Counted from the first letter of the stretch, positions 33,519 through 42,679 are shown. The stretch is 64,000 bases of DNA from Yaniella halotolerans DSM 15476 (GCF_000420805.1 NZ_ATVQ01000003.1:62001-126000); one strand, 5' to 3'. Notes: generated by a model from the sequence alone, not told the origin. Translations and numbers: made by a program.

Positions 33519-34254
33519 AACCGAGAAACACTGGTCAAACGGCCCGCCACCACCGCCACCTGCAGAAGCCGCGAAAGATAAAACTCAGCCGCTTGGCGGA
33601 TGGGGAACAGACCTGCAAAAACGGTTCACCGGAGCTGTTCTTGTTGCGGTGATCATCACCGGTCTGATGCTGATCGCAGGTACTGGATTTCTTCGAAACC
33701 GACCCATTAGTGACACCGGGGTCGTCGAGGCAGATACCTTATGGGCTGCGATGCTTTTGGGAAGCGCACCGATCATCTGGGGTATTGAACAACTCAAATT
33801 GGGCCGTGACGACAACGGGTTTCGAACCCGTGGTCTACCCAGCCTGCTGTTGGTCAGTACTGTGCTGGCAGCAGTATTCCAGGCGCTTTTGATGCTAACA
33901 TGGCCACTGGTGGCAGATGAGAGCGTCCCACGGCAGGGCGCGTTGGCCCAGTATCACAACGATCCCATAGCTTTTGGCCTGGTAGCCGTCTTCGTGATTG
34001 CGCTGTATGCCTGGACCACCGTTGCGAGCCTAGGATTCATCGGGAAATGGCTCCCAACCAGTGCTATCGGTAGCGTCGGTTGGATCATCATAGCTGGGGT
34101 CGGCATATGGCAGGCGTTCGTCATTTTTGAAAATCCCGCCACGGTTGGCAGTTTCTGGCTCTGGGCAGGTATAGCACTGTTGGGCTTGGTCCTCATACCG
34201 GTCATTGCCGCCGTGCGCGTCCAGGATCGTCGCCCTCAGAATATGTTTTCGTAG
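33514..34254 (+). CDS. Membrane protein with proline-rich start, tandem paralogue 2
   Basis: A 246-residue paralogue of the preceding gene, starting MRTEKHWSNGPPPPPPAEAA, with the same six hydrophobic segments and a slightly longer tail (VQDRRPQNMFS). The proline run and the transmembrane blocks are conserved; the loop after the first helix pair differs. Function unknown. Confidence 0.75.
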   Translation: MRTEKHWSNGPPPPPPAEAAKDKTQPLGGWGTDLQKRFTGAVLVAVIITGLMLIAGTGFLRNRPISDTGVVEADTLWAAMLLGSAPIIWGIEQLKLGRDDNGFRTRGLPSLLLVSTVLAAVFQALLMLTWPLVADESVPRQGALAQYHNDPIAFGLVAVFVIALYAWTTVASLGFIGKWLPTSAIGSVGWIIIAGVGIWQAFVIFENPATVGSFWLWAGIALLGLVLIPVIAAVRVQDRRPQNMFS

Positions 34255-34402
34255 CGTTGTTTTCTCCTGCTCGACAGAAATTCAAGCTGACGAGATGTTT
34301 CATTGGCCATTGCGTCACCTCGGGTTCATATATCTCAAGGAAGCTCAGTGTTGGTCCGCGTCGACCGCTCACACTTAGATTGCTTTGAGGGGGACATCCG
34401 TC

Positions 34403-35344
34403 ATGTCACGAAAGTTACTCACCTTGTCAGCTGTAGCTGTAGCCACAGCACTTGCCTTGACCGCCTGCGGCGATGCAGACTCCGCCGACGCAAGTGACGA
34501 AACCGTAGCATCCGGTGATGCCGGAGTTTGTGCAGAATTTGAACCGCTGCGTTTCTCGGACACCGGCGTCGAAGGTCTAGAAACCCTCGTCTTAGAATTC
34601 GAAGACTTCCGTGTTGCTCTCGAAGAAACAACCGGCCTAGACGTCGAATTTGAACCCATGGCTTCCCGCACAGCTGCTGCGACCGCCCTAGAGTACGACG
34701 ACCTGGATGTCCTGCTCACAGGCCCCGCCGAATACGTGGTGCTCAAAGAAGAAGCCGATGCGATTCCACTAACCGGAGTTACTCGCGATAACTACAAGGC
34801 CGCCATTTTCAAACGTGCCGACTCGGACCTTGAATCAGTCGAAGACCTTGAAGGCACCCAGATGATTACCAAGGAAGTCGGCTCCACTTCTGGTCACCTT
34901 GGGCCACTGGAAATGCTGGACTCAGCTGGGCTTGACCCCAACGCCGGTGATGTCGAAGTCCTCCCGCTGTCCGATACGCACATCGAAGCTTTTGCCACCG
35001 GTGATGGGGATGCGCTCGGTACCGGTATTTCTGACCTAGAGGCGCTGGAAGAAGCCATGGGTGAGGAAGAAGTGGAAATCCTGGCAGAAGGCCCCGATCT
35101 TCCCAACGACCTGTTCATCGCTCGCACTGGCCTGGGCGAAGAATGTGCCAGCTACCTCCAAGATAGCCTGAACGAAAACCAGGACGTGTTACTCGAGGCG
35201 ATCGTACAGACCGGTGAGAACGACAAGTACATTGACTCAGAATTCGTTGATGCAGAAGACGCTGACTACGACCCAACCCGTCGCGCATTTGAAGCAGCAG
35301 GATTTGATCAGTACGCTGACCTGCCGGACGAGGACGAACAGTAA
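34403..35344 (+). CDS. phnD: Phosphonate/phosphite-type ABC transporter substrate-binding lipoprotein
   Basis: A 313-residue lipoprotein with a lipobox LTAC (Cys at about residue 21). The PhnD-like fold is shown by LRFSDTGVEGLETLVLEFED, AEYVVL, KEVGSTSGHLGPLEMLDSAG and DALGTGISDLEAL. The binding protein captures phosphonates, phosphite or related oxyanions outside the membrane; the ligand cannot be decided. The mature protein is very acidic, as in salt-tolerant organisms. GAGGGGG lies upstream of the ATG at 34403. The stop overlaps phnC by one base. Confidence 0.88.
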   Translation: MSRKLLTLSAVAVATALALTACGDADSADASDETVASGDAGVCAEFEPLRFSDTGVEGLETLVLEFEDFRVALEETTGLDVEFEPMASRTAAATALEYDDLDVLLTGPAEYVVLKEEADAIPLTGVTRDNYKAAIFKRADSDLESVEDLEGTQMITKEVGSTSGHLGPLEMLDSAGLDPNAGDVEVLPLSDTHIEAFATGDGDALGTGISDLEALEEAMGEEEVEILAEGPDLPNDLFIARTGLGEECASYLQDSLNENQDVLLEAIVQTGENDKYIDSEFVDAEDADYDPTRRAFEAAGFDQYADLPDEDEQ

Positions 35345-36150
35345 TGCCACAGTCTGACACCACAGGGTCCCAGGTGATCCGGGTCGCCGGGCTGAACAAG
35401 GTGTACAGCACCGGCACCCAGGCACTAAAGGACATCAACTTTACGGCCACGGCGGGGGAGACCGTCGTGCTATTAGGCGCCAACGGATCTGGAAAATCAA
35501 CCCTGCAGAAGTGCTTCAACCGGCTCGTCGAACCAACCAGCGGCACCGTTAAAGTCCTCGACACCGACGTCACGTCCGCGAATAAACAGCAGCTCAAAAC
35601 ACTGCGACGCCAAGTCGGGATGGTGCACCAACGCATCAACCTGGTTCGAGAACTCTCGGTTCTGACAAATGTCGTTCACGGTGCCCTAGGACGGGCCCCC
35701 AGCCCACGAAATTGGCTTGGCGCCACGGCAAAACCAGAACAACGCGATGAAGCCATGGAGGCTCTGCACCGCGTTGGGCTGGCACACACCGCAGGGAAAC
35801 GTGCCGAACAGCTATCCGGTGGCCAACAGCAACGCGTCGCTATCGCGCGCATGTTGATGCAACGGCCCAAGATTGTACTGGCCGACGAACCGGTCGCAGC
35901 ACTGGATCCACATGCTGGACGAGCTGTCATGGACATGCTGTGGGAAATTACCGAGGAGCAGAACCTCACACTGGTGTGCACGCTGCACCAGCTGGAGTTG
36001 GCCCGAGCCTACGGTAGCCGGATTGTCGCGTTGCGCGAGGGGCACCTCGATATCGATACCCATATTTCACAACTGGCCGATCGTCAGCTCGAGGGTCTCT
36101 ATACCAGTAACAGCACAGAGCAGGTTGTGCTGGAAGGAGCCGGCCGATGA
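35344..36150 (+). CDS. phnC: Phosphonate-type ABC transporter ATP-binding protein
   Basis: A 268-residue ABC ATPase. Walker A is GANGSGKST, the signature LSGGQQQR, Walker B IVLADEPVAALDP, and the H-loop LVCTLHQLELA. VGMVHQRINLVRELSVLTNV is the characteristic Q-loop region of PhnC. It energises uptake through PhnE. The ATG overlaps the phnD stop (TAATG) and its end overlaps phnE (ATGA). Confidence 0.92.
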   Translation: MPQSDTTGSQVIRVAGLNKVYSTGTQALKDINFTATAGETVVLLGANGSGKSTLQKCFNRLVEPTSGTVKVLDTDVTSANKQQLKTLRRQVGMVHQRINLVRELSVLTNVVHGALGRAPSPRNWLGATAKPEQRDEAMEALHRVGLAHTAGKRAEQLSGGQQQRVAIARMLMQRPKIVLADEPVAALDPHAGRAVMDMLWEITEEQNLTLVCTLHQLELARAYGSRIVALREGHLDIDTHISQLADRQLEGLYTSNSTEQVVLEGAGR

Positions 36151-37007
36151 ACCCCCTCGACGCCACAACAACGGCAGGCTCTGACATTGACCAGACTGCA
36201 GATGAGCTGCCGCCGCGCTTCACGTTTCCTAAATGGACGTCTGTGGCAATCGGACTGTTCCTTCTCGCGTTAGCCATCAACGGTCTCATTCGGATGGACA
36301 TCTCCTGGGAACGCATGGCCGAAGGCCCAGCAAATATTTGGGACTTCGTCACCGGTGCCTTCCCACCGAATCTGGAACGTGCACCAAACCTGGCAGAGGC
36401 CATGCTCGAGACATTAGAGATGGCTCTCATCGGCACGGCCATTGGCGTGGTGCTCAGCGTGCCAGCTGCGGTGCTGGCCGCACAAAATACGACCCCGTTC
36501 GGGCCGGTCGGTGTGGCAATGCGGTTCATGCTTACAGTGCTGCGTTCCATCCCGGAGCTGGTGTGGGCACTGATTTTTGTGATGGCCGTCGGTCTCGGTC
36601 CGCTCGCAGGGATTTTCGCGATCGCCGTGGACGTGGTCGGATTTGCTGGACGCTTCTTCGCCGAACGGATTGAAGAAGTCGAACGTGGTCCGATTGACGC
36701 ACTGCGATCAACCGGCGCGACCGGAATCGCTGTGGTCGCGAGCGCCGTCATGCCGGCTTCCTTCGCATCATTTACTGCCACCAGCCTCTACTGCTTAGAA
36801 AAGGCCATCCGCGGCGCCACGATCTTGGGCATGGTTGGAGCTGGCGGTATCGGTATGGAACTCACCCCGGCCTTTACGTTGCGGCAGTTTGACACAGCCC
36901 TGACGATCATCTTGATGATCCTGGTGGTCGTGTTCCTGGCAGAACAGCTCAGTTCCTTGGTCCGCCGAAAAATGCTGGGCTCAGACCAACTCCAGCGCGC
37001 TGTATAA
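36147..37007 (+). CDS. phnE: Phosphonate-type ABC transporter permease
   Basis: A 286-residue permease with about six membrane helices. The BPD-type EAA loop lies around EVERGPIDALRSTGATGIAV, and LRSIPELVWALIFVMAVGLG is the conserved PhnE region. It forms the channel of the PhnDCE transporter. Only one permease gene is present and no C-P lyase genes are nearby. A strong terminator follows 2 nt after the stop. Confidence 0.92.
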   Translation: MNPLDATTTAGSDIDQTADELPPRFTFPKWTSVAIGLFLLALAINGLIRMDISWERMAEGPANIWDFVTGAFPPNLERAPNLAEAMLETLEMALIGTAIGVVLSVPAAVLAAQNTTPFGPVGVAMRFMLTVLRSIPELVWALIFVMAVGLGPLAGIFAIAVDVVGFAGRFFAERIEEVERGPIDALRSTGATGIAVVASAVMPASFASFTATSLYCLEKAIRGATILGMVGAGGIGMELTPAFTLRQFDTALTIILMILVVVFLAEQLSSLVRRKMLGSDQLQRAV

Positions 37008-37009
37008 CA

Positions 37010-37067
37010 GCCCGCCCGCCCCAACCGATCCAGCACACGCTTGTTCGGTTGGGGTGGGCGGCTTTTT
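37010..37067 (+). terminator. Strong terminator after phnE
   Basis: GCCCGCCCGCCCCAACCGA pairs with TCGGTTGGGGTGGGCGGC with one bulge and one mismatch. A run of five T follows (37063-37067). Confidence 0.9.
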
Positions 37068-37150
37068 CTAGTCGATGTCACAAACTTTGACTAGCCGCGG
37101 CAGGTAACACGGTCTTAGGCTGGGACATGAAACTCTTGAAGGAGGCTCTT

Positions 37151-37918
37151 ATGTCGAACGTTAAAGCACTCGCCGCAACGCTGACCGAACAACATGAATC
37201 AGGTCAGGTGCTCATCTTGCCGACGGTTTGGGACACCTGGAGTGCCGATGTCGCAGCTGAGGCCGGTTTTCAAGCACTGACGGTTGGAAGTCACCCGGTG
37301 GCCGATGCCCTTGGGAGCGCTGACGGTGAGCACATGGACTTCGTGCACTACCTTGAGGTCATCAAACGGATTACCGAAACCGTCGATGTGCCGGTGAGCG
37401 CCGATGTTGAGTCGGGCTACGGTTTGGAACCAGCAGAGCTCATCCAACGGCTGCTGGAAGCCGGGGCGGTCGGAGCAAATATTGAAGACGTCGTGCACAG
37501 CGAAAACAGCCGTGTTCGTGATCGTGCTGAACACGCCGATTATATCGCTGCAGCACGTCAAGTGGCTGATGAAGCCGAAATCTCTTTTGTGATTAACGGA
37601 CGAACCGACGCGATCAAACTGGGGACTGAAGTCTTTCCTGATCCGCTAGCCGAAGCCGCTGAACGCGTGGCGCTTATGGAAGAAGCTGGAGCACGCGCGG
37701 TGTATCCGGTTGGCGTCTCCTCTGCAGCAGAAATTACCCGGCTGGTGCAGGCCGTTTCTGTACCAGTCAATCTCACTGCCCATCCGGTCGAAGGCCACGC
37801 CGCCGGCGATGTAGCAACGCTCAAAGAACTGGGCGCACGTCGTATTACTTTCGGACCACTGTGGCAGAAATGGCTCGGTGAAGTCTCGGCCCAACAACTT
37901 TCAACATGGATCCCCTAA
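37151..37918 (+). CDS. Isocitrate lyase / phosphoenolpyruvate mutase family protein
   Basis: A 255-residue TIM-barrel protein of the ICL/PEPM family. LPTVWDTWSADVAAEAGFQA, VPVSADVESGYG with the metal-binding Asp-x-Glu, and GANIEDVVHS fit the subgroup usually annotated only at family level. Members cleave or rearrange C-C or C-P bonds. Lying after a phosphonate-type transporter it could act on a phosphonate, but the terminator separates the two and the PEP mutase lid motif EDK..KxNS is not evident. AAGGAGG lies 6 nt before the ATG at 37151. Confidence 0.85.
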   Translation: MSNVKALAATLTEQHESGQVLILPTVWDTWSADVAAEAGFQALTVGSHPVADALGSADGEHMDFVHYLEVIKRITETVDVPVSADVESGYGLEPAELIQRLLEAGAVGANIEDVVHSENSRVRDRAEHADYIAAARQVADEAEISFVINGRTDAIKLGTEVFPDPLAEAAERVALMEEAGARAVYPVGVSSAAEITRLVQAVSVPVNLTAHPVEGHAAGDVATLKELGARRITFGPLWQKWLGEVSAQQLSTWIP

Positions 37919-37936
37919 AAACATGGATCCCCTAAA
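37903..37936 (+). repeat. Perfect 17-bp tandem duplication over a stop codon
   Basis: AACATGGATCCCCTAAA occurs twice, head to tail (37903-37919 and 37920-37936). The first copy contains the last codons and stop of the ICL/PEPM gene; the second repeats them in the 3' untranslated region. Confidence 0.95.
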
Positions 37937-38051
37937 GCAGTAACTGTTTACAGGTGCCAGGGCGGTGGTTCCGCACTAGGTGGACCAATGGCATAATGAG
38001 CGTCACGAACTTGCGATCAGCAGACCGAACAGAATTTTTCAGGAGGTTCAC

Positions 38052-38183
38052 ATGCTGAACTGGCTATTGAGACTACGTCGGATGCGTGGTGATGCTCGGG
38101 CTGCTCGTCGAGGACCCAAAGCGCTAGGAAAGCGTGCTGGCCGACGAGGAATCCTTCGTATGGTTCGTAGATTATTGCGTTAA
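38052..38183 (+). CDS. Arginine-rich small protein
   Basis: A 43-residue, strongly basic protein (MLNWLLRLRRMRGDARAARR, then GPKALGKRAGRRGILRMVRR, then LLR). A strong AGGAGG lies 6 nt before the ATG, and a CATAAT hexamer near 37992 could be its -10. Small Arg-rich proteins of this type recur in actinobacterial genomes without known function; membrane or nucleic-acid binding is only a guess. Confidence 0.65.
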   Translation: MLNWLLRLRRMRGDARAARRGPKALGKRAGRRGILRMVRRLLR

Positions 38184-38314
38184 TCTAATAAACGGCGACA
38201 CGCCGATTTTGTTGACACACCCAGATCGTTGCAAGCATGCGGAAAATAGCCCCATCAGCGTAAAATGGGCGCAGAAAATTACCATCTGCGCGATTACGGA
38301 TGTATGTTATTTAG

Positions 38315-39379
38315 ATGAATTCCGTTCGAAATCGGCCTTACACGTTCATCATCAGTGTGGCCATAATCACCATGGTTGCAGCTATCCTAGCATCCTTGCA
38401 TACTGGGGTACCGCTGCGCGACCCGGAGGGCTTCCTGGGCCCTGCGTATATTCGACTTCCCCTTATTGCAGCATTACTCTTCGCCGTTGGGCTCATTCCC
38501 GCAGCGATCCGACGATCCGGCTGGCGAAACATTCCGCAAGGGATGCTCGACGTTGTGAAGCACGAGTGGACATGGAAGCGTGTCCTGTATATTTGCACGG
38601 GTTTCTTAGCGTTCTATCTCTGCTACGTCGGCTACCGCAACCTCAAGAGCGTGTTGCCCATTTACACCGACGGGGTGCTCTACGACTCCCAGCTTGCTGA
38701 GCTTGATAAATGGATGTTCGGAGGCACCAACCCAGCCTTCGTCATGCAAGACTTTTTCGGCATCGGACTCAGCGCCGAATTCCTCTCCATTATTTATCTG
38801 GCCTACATGCCACTGATCCCGCTGTCGATCGGGGTGGTGCTGGTGCTATGCCGCAATCTGGCCATTGGAGCATGGTACGTCACCGCGATTAGTTTGAACT
38901 GGGTTGTCGGCACGATCAGCTATTACGCCTTCCCAGCGGTCGGCCCGGTCTATTATCAGGACCAGTACTACCAAGTACTGCCCGAGACAGGTACGAGCGC
39001 GCTACAAGCCGCGCTCTGGGATAATCGATTGGAATTCTTGGCAGATCCCCTCGCGGGAGAAACGATTCACGGTGTCGCAGCCTTTGCTTCCCTGCACTGC
39101 TCCGTTACCTTTGCAATCGCTCTCTTCGCGCATAAGACAACCGCGAGCAAGATCCTCCGCTGGGCGGGCTGGATCTTCTTCGGCGCCACATTTATTGCCA
39201 CCGTCTACTTTGGCTGGCACTACTTGATCGACAGCATCGTCGGCGTTGCCATGGGGTGGCTCTGTGTTGCGATAGGACAGCGCGTTACCAGGGCGAGGAG
39301 CATTCAGGAACAAGCCTTCAGGCCCGCGGTAATTGAAGCTGAAGACGTCGTACCGAGTCGAGAGACCGCAGCGGTATGA
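38315..39379 (+). CDS. PAP2-family membrane phosphatase (inositol phosphorylceramide synthase-like)
   Basis: A 354-residue protein with six or more membrane helices. The PAP2 motifs are FASLHCSVTFAIALF (C2, SxH) and GWHYLIDSIVGVAMGW (C3, HxxxD), as in IPC-synthase-like PAP2_3 proteins. These transfer or hydrolyse lipid phosphate groups at the outer membrane face. TATGTT (38303-38308) lies 6 nt before the ATG and TTACCA (38279-38284) 18 bp further upstream. A bidirectional terminator follows. Confidence 0.88.
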   Translation: MNSVRNRPYTFIISVAIITMVAAILASLHTGVPLRDPEGFLGPAYIRLPLIAALLFAVGLIPAAIRRSGWRNIPQGMLDVVKHEWTWKRVLYICTGFLAFYLCYVGYRNLKSVLPIYTDGVLYDSQLAELDKWMFGGTNPAFVMQDFFGIGLSAEFLSIIYLAYMPLIPLSIGVVLVLCRNLAIGAWYVTAISLNWVVGTISYYAFPAVGPVYYQDQYYQVLPETGTSALQAALWDNRLEFLADPLAGETIHGVAAFASLHCSVTFAIALFAHKTTASKILRWAGWIFFGATFIATVYFGWHYLIDSIVGVAMGWLCVAIGQRVTRARSIQEQAFRPAVIEAEDVVPSRETAAV

Positions 39380-39406
39380 TCGTCACGTTCTAAAGAATAT
39401 TGCTGC

Positions 39407-39452
39407 AAACGCCAGTGTTCGGCCCGTAAATTCGGGCCGAACACTGGCGTTT
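39407..39452. terminator. Perfect 20-bp bidirectional terminator
   Basis: AAACGCCAGTGTTCGGCCCG pairs with its exact complement at 39433-39452 around TAAATT and is followed by TTTT. It separates the convergent PAP2 and alcohol dehydrogenase genes. Confidence 0.92.
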
Positions 39453-39463
39453 TTAGTGTCTGG

Positions 39464-40564
39464 CTAGAACGTCACAATAGGTTTGATCGTCTTGCCTGAG
39501 GCGGAGTCTTCAAAAGCCTGATTGATCTGGTCGAGCGGATACGTCGTGACTAATTTCTCGATGGGGAACTTCCCCTGACGCCAAAGGTGTACCAGCTTCG
39601 GAATGAAATCCTGCGGTACAGCATCGCCTTCGATAATCGTTTGGAACGACCAGCCTTTGAGCAAGGATGCTCCGACTTCGAAACTGACCTCATCGCCTAA
39701 GTTTGGTGCGCCCACCAGGCCAACGCGACCATTGATGCCAACTGCATCTGCTGCTTGACGCGTAACGGCTGTAACACCGGTCGTATCAAGCGCGACATTG
39801 ACCCCTTCGCCGTTGGTAATTTCTGAAAGGCGCTCTGCAAGATCTTCGTTGCCAGAGTTGACGGTGTGTGTCGCACCGTACTCTAGAGATGCCTCGAGAC
39901 GGGAATCGACAAGATCAATCGCGATAATCGTGGTCGCCCCTATTGCCGCGGCTGCCATGATCGCAGACGAACCAACAGCTCCGGTGCCAAAGATTGCAAC
40001 GGATTCGCCTGCCCCAACGTTTAGCGAGTTGATAACGGAACCGGCGCCGGTCATGAGACCGCAGCCGAGTGGACCAAGGAGTTCAAGCGGCACATCGTCA
40101 CCAACTGGTACGACTGATCGAACTGACACATTCGCATAACTTGCAAACGATGACTGGCCAAAGAAATGCGAAGATACGGCTGATCCGTTCTCTGACAGCG
40201 CCGTGGTGTTATCCGGTCTCGTTCCGCCGAAATTGTAGTCGTAGAAATTCTTGCAGTAGGCGGGCCGCCCGTTGAGGCATGTGGCACACTCACCACAAGA
40301 ATTGAAGCCAAGAACGACCCGATCCCCAGGTTGTACAGAGGTAACAGCCTCTCCAACGGCTTCAATGACTCCGGCACCTTCATGGCCGAGCACCGCGGGA
40401 AGTGGCGTGGGGTATACCTGATCTCGGGTAATAGCGTCTGTGTGGCATACTCCTGTCGCGGTGAGTTTGACCCGTACTTCGTTTGAGGCCGGGTCATCGA
40501 GTTGTAGTGTCGCGATTTCGAAAGCTTCGCCTTTATTTCGGGTAATTGCTGCCGTGATGTCCAC
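39464..40564 (-). CDS. Zinc-dependent NAD(P) alcohol dehydrogenase (aryl-alcohol type)
   Basis: A 366-residue MDR enzyme. The catalytic zinc ligands are in GVCHTDAITRD and GHEGAGVIEAVGE, and the structural zinc Cys lobe is CGECATCLNGRPAYC. NAD binding is in AIFGTGAVGSSAIMAAAAIG. FYDYNFGGTRPDNTTALS and the long form match benzyl-alcohol/geraniol-type dehydrogenases. The GTG at 40564 is chosen because GGAGG lies 5 nt upstream; the frame extends 40 codons further with no homology. Confidence 0.9.
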   Translation of the reverse strand: MDITAAITRNKGEAFEIATLQLDDPASNEVRVKLTATGVCHTDAITRDQVYPTPLPAVLGHEGAGVIEAVGEAVTSVQPGDRVVLGFNSCGECATCLNGRPAYCKNFYDYNFGGTRPDNTTALSENGSAVSSHFFGQSSFASYANVSVRSVVPVGDDVPLELLGPLGCGLMTGAGSVINSLNVGAGESVAIFGTGAVGSSAIMAAAAIGATTIIAIDLVDSRLEASLEYGATHTVNSGNEDLAERLSEITNGEGVNVALDTTGVTAVTRQAADAVGINGRVGLVGAPNLGDEVSFEVGASLLKGWSFQTIIEGDAVPQDFIPKLVHLWRQGKFPIEKLVTTYPLDQINQAFEDSASGKTIKPIVTF

Positions 40565-40699
40565 AGTAACCTCCGTGAGCTTTGGGATGCATGTGGCGGT
40601 GTCCACGATGAACACCGCCACATTTACCGTACGCGCGTTTCGGCAAACCCGTCCATAGGCTAGAAGCTGGCGCTGGGCCAGCATTGTCGTAGAAGGTCT

Positions 40700-41947
40700 T
40701 TAGCGCGAGACCTGGCTAGCCAATTCGGCAACGAGGTCACCGTGCGCCTGCGGATCGACAGTGACACGCTCTGCGCCCAACCAGTGAGCCATTACCGCGA
40801 GTTCTGAAGCCAGTTCTTGGAGAATCATGCTACGTTCTGGCCACGTCGCGAGCGCCTCCTCGTTTGGGCCCGGAGTCTCGGCGAAGGCTGTCCGGACGAC
40901 TAGTGCACCGCGGTGACGGTCATGCTTGAGATCTAGGCGAGCAACAAGATGTTCACCCAGAAGAAATGGCAGAACGTAATAGCCGTGGGTCCGCTTATGG
41001 GCCGGCGTATAGATACCAAGACGATAGTGCATGCCAAAGAGTTCCAGGAGACGACGTCGCTCGAACACAAGGGGATCGAACGGCGCCAGAAGCGCTCGCG
41101 CAGACGTCTGGCGAGGAACACGCGCTTTGGCATGCAGCCAGGTTGGTCGTTCCCAGCCGGTTACTGAGACCGGTAGGAGATCGCCCGCCGACTCGAGTTG
41201 TTCAACGGCCCGGCGAGCATCACGCTGATCCAGTCGAAAGTAGTCGGCAAAACACCGGATGGTCCCAATGCCGTGGGCACGCGAAGCGATTCGGACCAAC
41301 TCCACAAGGGAGTCATCCTTAGAGACCGGGCCTTGTGTCCGCACGGTTGGCGGCAGCACGCGCTCTGTCAGATCGTAGACTCGTTCGAACTGTCCGCTCC
41401 TGCGAGCCGGTGTCAGTTCGCCTGCATCGAAGAGGATTTCCAAAGCAACTTTGGCGGGACTCCACGCCCAGCCCCATCGGCTGTTATCGCGCTGTGTATA
41501 GCGTGGGTCGATGCGCTCTGTGATCTCTCGACTCGTCAGTGGCCCGTGGTCTGTGACAATTTGTCGGATCAGAGCAAAGAGATCAGGGTGCTCCGCTTCC
41601 AGTGCTGCTGGATTCATACCTGGCCACCGACGACGTTTCCACGTGAGCAGAGGAAATGTACTGGCTGGCACGTAGGTGGCTTCGTGCGCCCAGGTTTCTA
41701 AGATGCGTCTCGGGGCACGCCCGGTGGCTCGATCCAGCAGGGCAGTGTCATAAGGCCCTAAGCGAGCAAAGAGCGGCAACAAATGCGCACGCGCAAGCAC
41801 ATTCACCGAATCAATCTGCAGCAGCCCAATCTGTTTGATGGTGGCCGTGATATCTCGCATGCTCACGGTTTCTGGTTCTCTGCGATCCAATCCTTGGGCA
41901 GCGATTGCGACGCGGCGAGCCTGAGCCAGGCTAAGAGTGCGAACCAC
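40700..41947 (-). CDS. YcaQ/AlkX-type winged-helix DNA glycosylase family protein
   Basis: A 415-residue protein. LSLAQARRVAIAAQGL at the start, GLLQIDSVNVLARAHLLPLF, and LLAPFDPLVFERRRLLELFG identify the winged-helix DNA-binding/YcaQ family, whose E. coli member unhooks interstrand DNA crosslinks. The family's catalytic QxQ/QxD element would correspond to QIDS here. The GTG at 41947 follows the isochorismatase stop by a few bases and fits homologue starts; ATG 41980 would overlap that gene by 28 nt. Confidence 0.88.
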   Translation of the reverse strand: MVRTLSLAQARRVAIAAQGLDRREPETVSMRDITATIKQIGLLQIDSVNVLARAHLLPLFARLGPYDTALLDRATGRAPRRILETWAHEATYVPASTFPLLTWKRRRWPGMNPAALEAEHPDLFALIRQIVTDHGPLTSREITERIDPRYTQRDNSRWGWAWSPAKVALEILFDAGELTPARRSGQFERVYDLTERVLPPTVRTQGPVSKDDSLVELVRIASRAHGIGTIRCFADYFRLDQRDARRAVEQLESAGDLLPVSVTGWERPTWLHAKARVPRQTSARALLAPFDPLVFERRRLLELFGMHYRLGIYTPAHKRTHGYYVLPFLLGEHLVARLDLKHDRHRGALVVRTAFAETPGPNEEALATWPERSMILQELASELAVMAHWLGAERVTVDPQAHGDLVAELASQVSR

Positions 41948-41952
41948 GGTGT

Positions 41953-42531
41953 CTAGCTTCTTGAAGCTTCTGCTTGCCACCGTGCGATGATTTCGTCGAC
42001 GGTAGCAAGCGTTGCTTGCCGGTCGGCTTCCAGCTGGTTGATTTGGGTCCGGTGGTAATCATCGCGAGTATCAGCCACGGCATCGGTGACGATGGTGGCT
42101 CGAATATTATGCGCAAACGCATCGCGCGTCGTTTGTGCCACACACCCGTGGGTAGAGACGCCGGCCAGGATGATCCTGCCGATGCGTTTGTTGACGAAGC
42201 GCATGTTCAAATCAGTGCCGAAGAAAGCGCTGTCACGAGTTTTTTCAACCTTGGTGGTGTCAGTCGTCTTAAGCCCCGGCACAATCTGAGTTCCTTCATC
42301 GCCTTGAAAGAGGAATCCTGTACCCGCCTCCAACATGTTGAGGGTCCAGGTGGACTCATCGCGACTGTGCTCGGTGGTAATCATATAAATTGGCAAGCCC
42401 GCTGCGTGTGCCGCATCAATCAAGCGGTTGGCGGCGTCAACAATTTCGGTTTGACGCTCAGCTAACCCTTCCTCATCAAAGAAGGCGTTTTGTAGGTCTA
42501 CGAGTACCAGCGCGTCACGTGTATGTGTCAT
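41953..42531 (-). CDS. Isochorismatase-like cysteine hydrolase
   Basis: A 192-residue protein. The catalytic Asp is in VLVDLQNAFFDEEG, the Lys in the central strand, and the nucleophile Cys in ILAGVSTHGCVAQTTRDAFA. The fold covers nicotinamidases, N-carbamoyl hydrolases and isochorismatases; substrate unknown. It is upstream of the YcaQ gene, with which it is probably cotranscribed, and divergent from the FMN reductase gene. Confidence 0.9.
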   Translation of the reverse strand: MTHTRDALVLVDLQNAFFDEEGLAERQTEIVDAANRLIDAAHAAGLPIYMITTEHSRDESTWTLNMLEAGTGFLFQGDEGTQIVPGLKTTDTTKVEKTRDSAFFGTDLNMRFVNKRIGRIILAGVSTHGCVAQTTRDAFAHNIRATIVTDAVADTRDDYHRTQINQLEADRQATLATVDEIIARWQAEASRS

Positions 42532-42679
42532 GTTGCTAGCCTAAAACCCAGCACCGAGATTGTCAGGAGTGCAGCCTCGCTCGTCAAACTTTTCAGCCAG
42601 CAGTTGCAAATTTGAAATACATGGCAAGGAACGAGCTTTTCTATGACGTTTCGGAACGTTGCAGTCTGCAGAGTCGATA

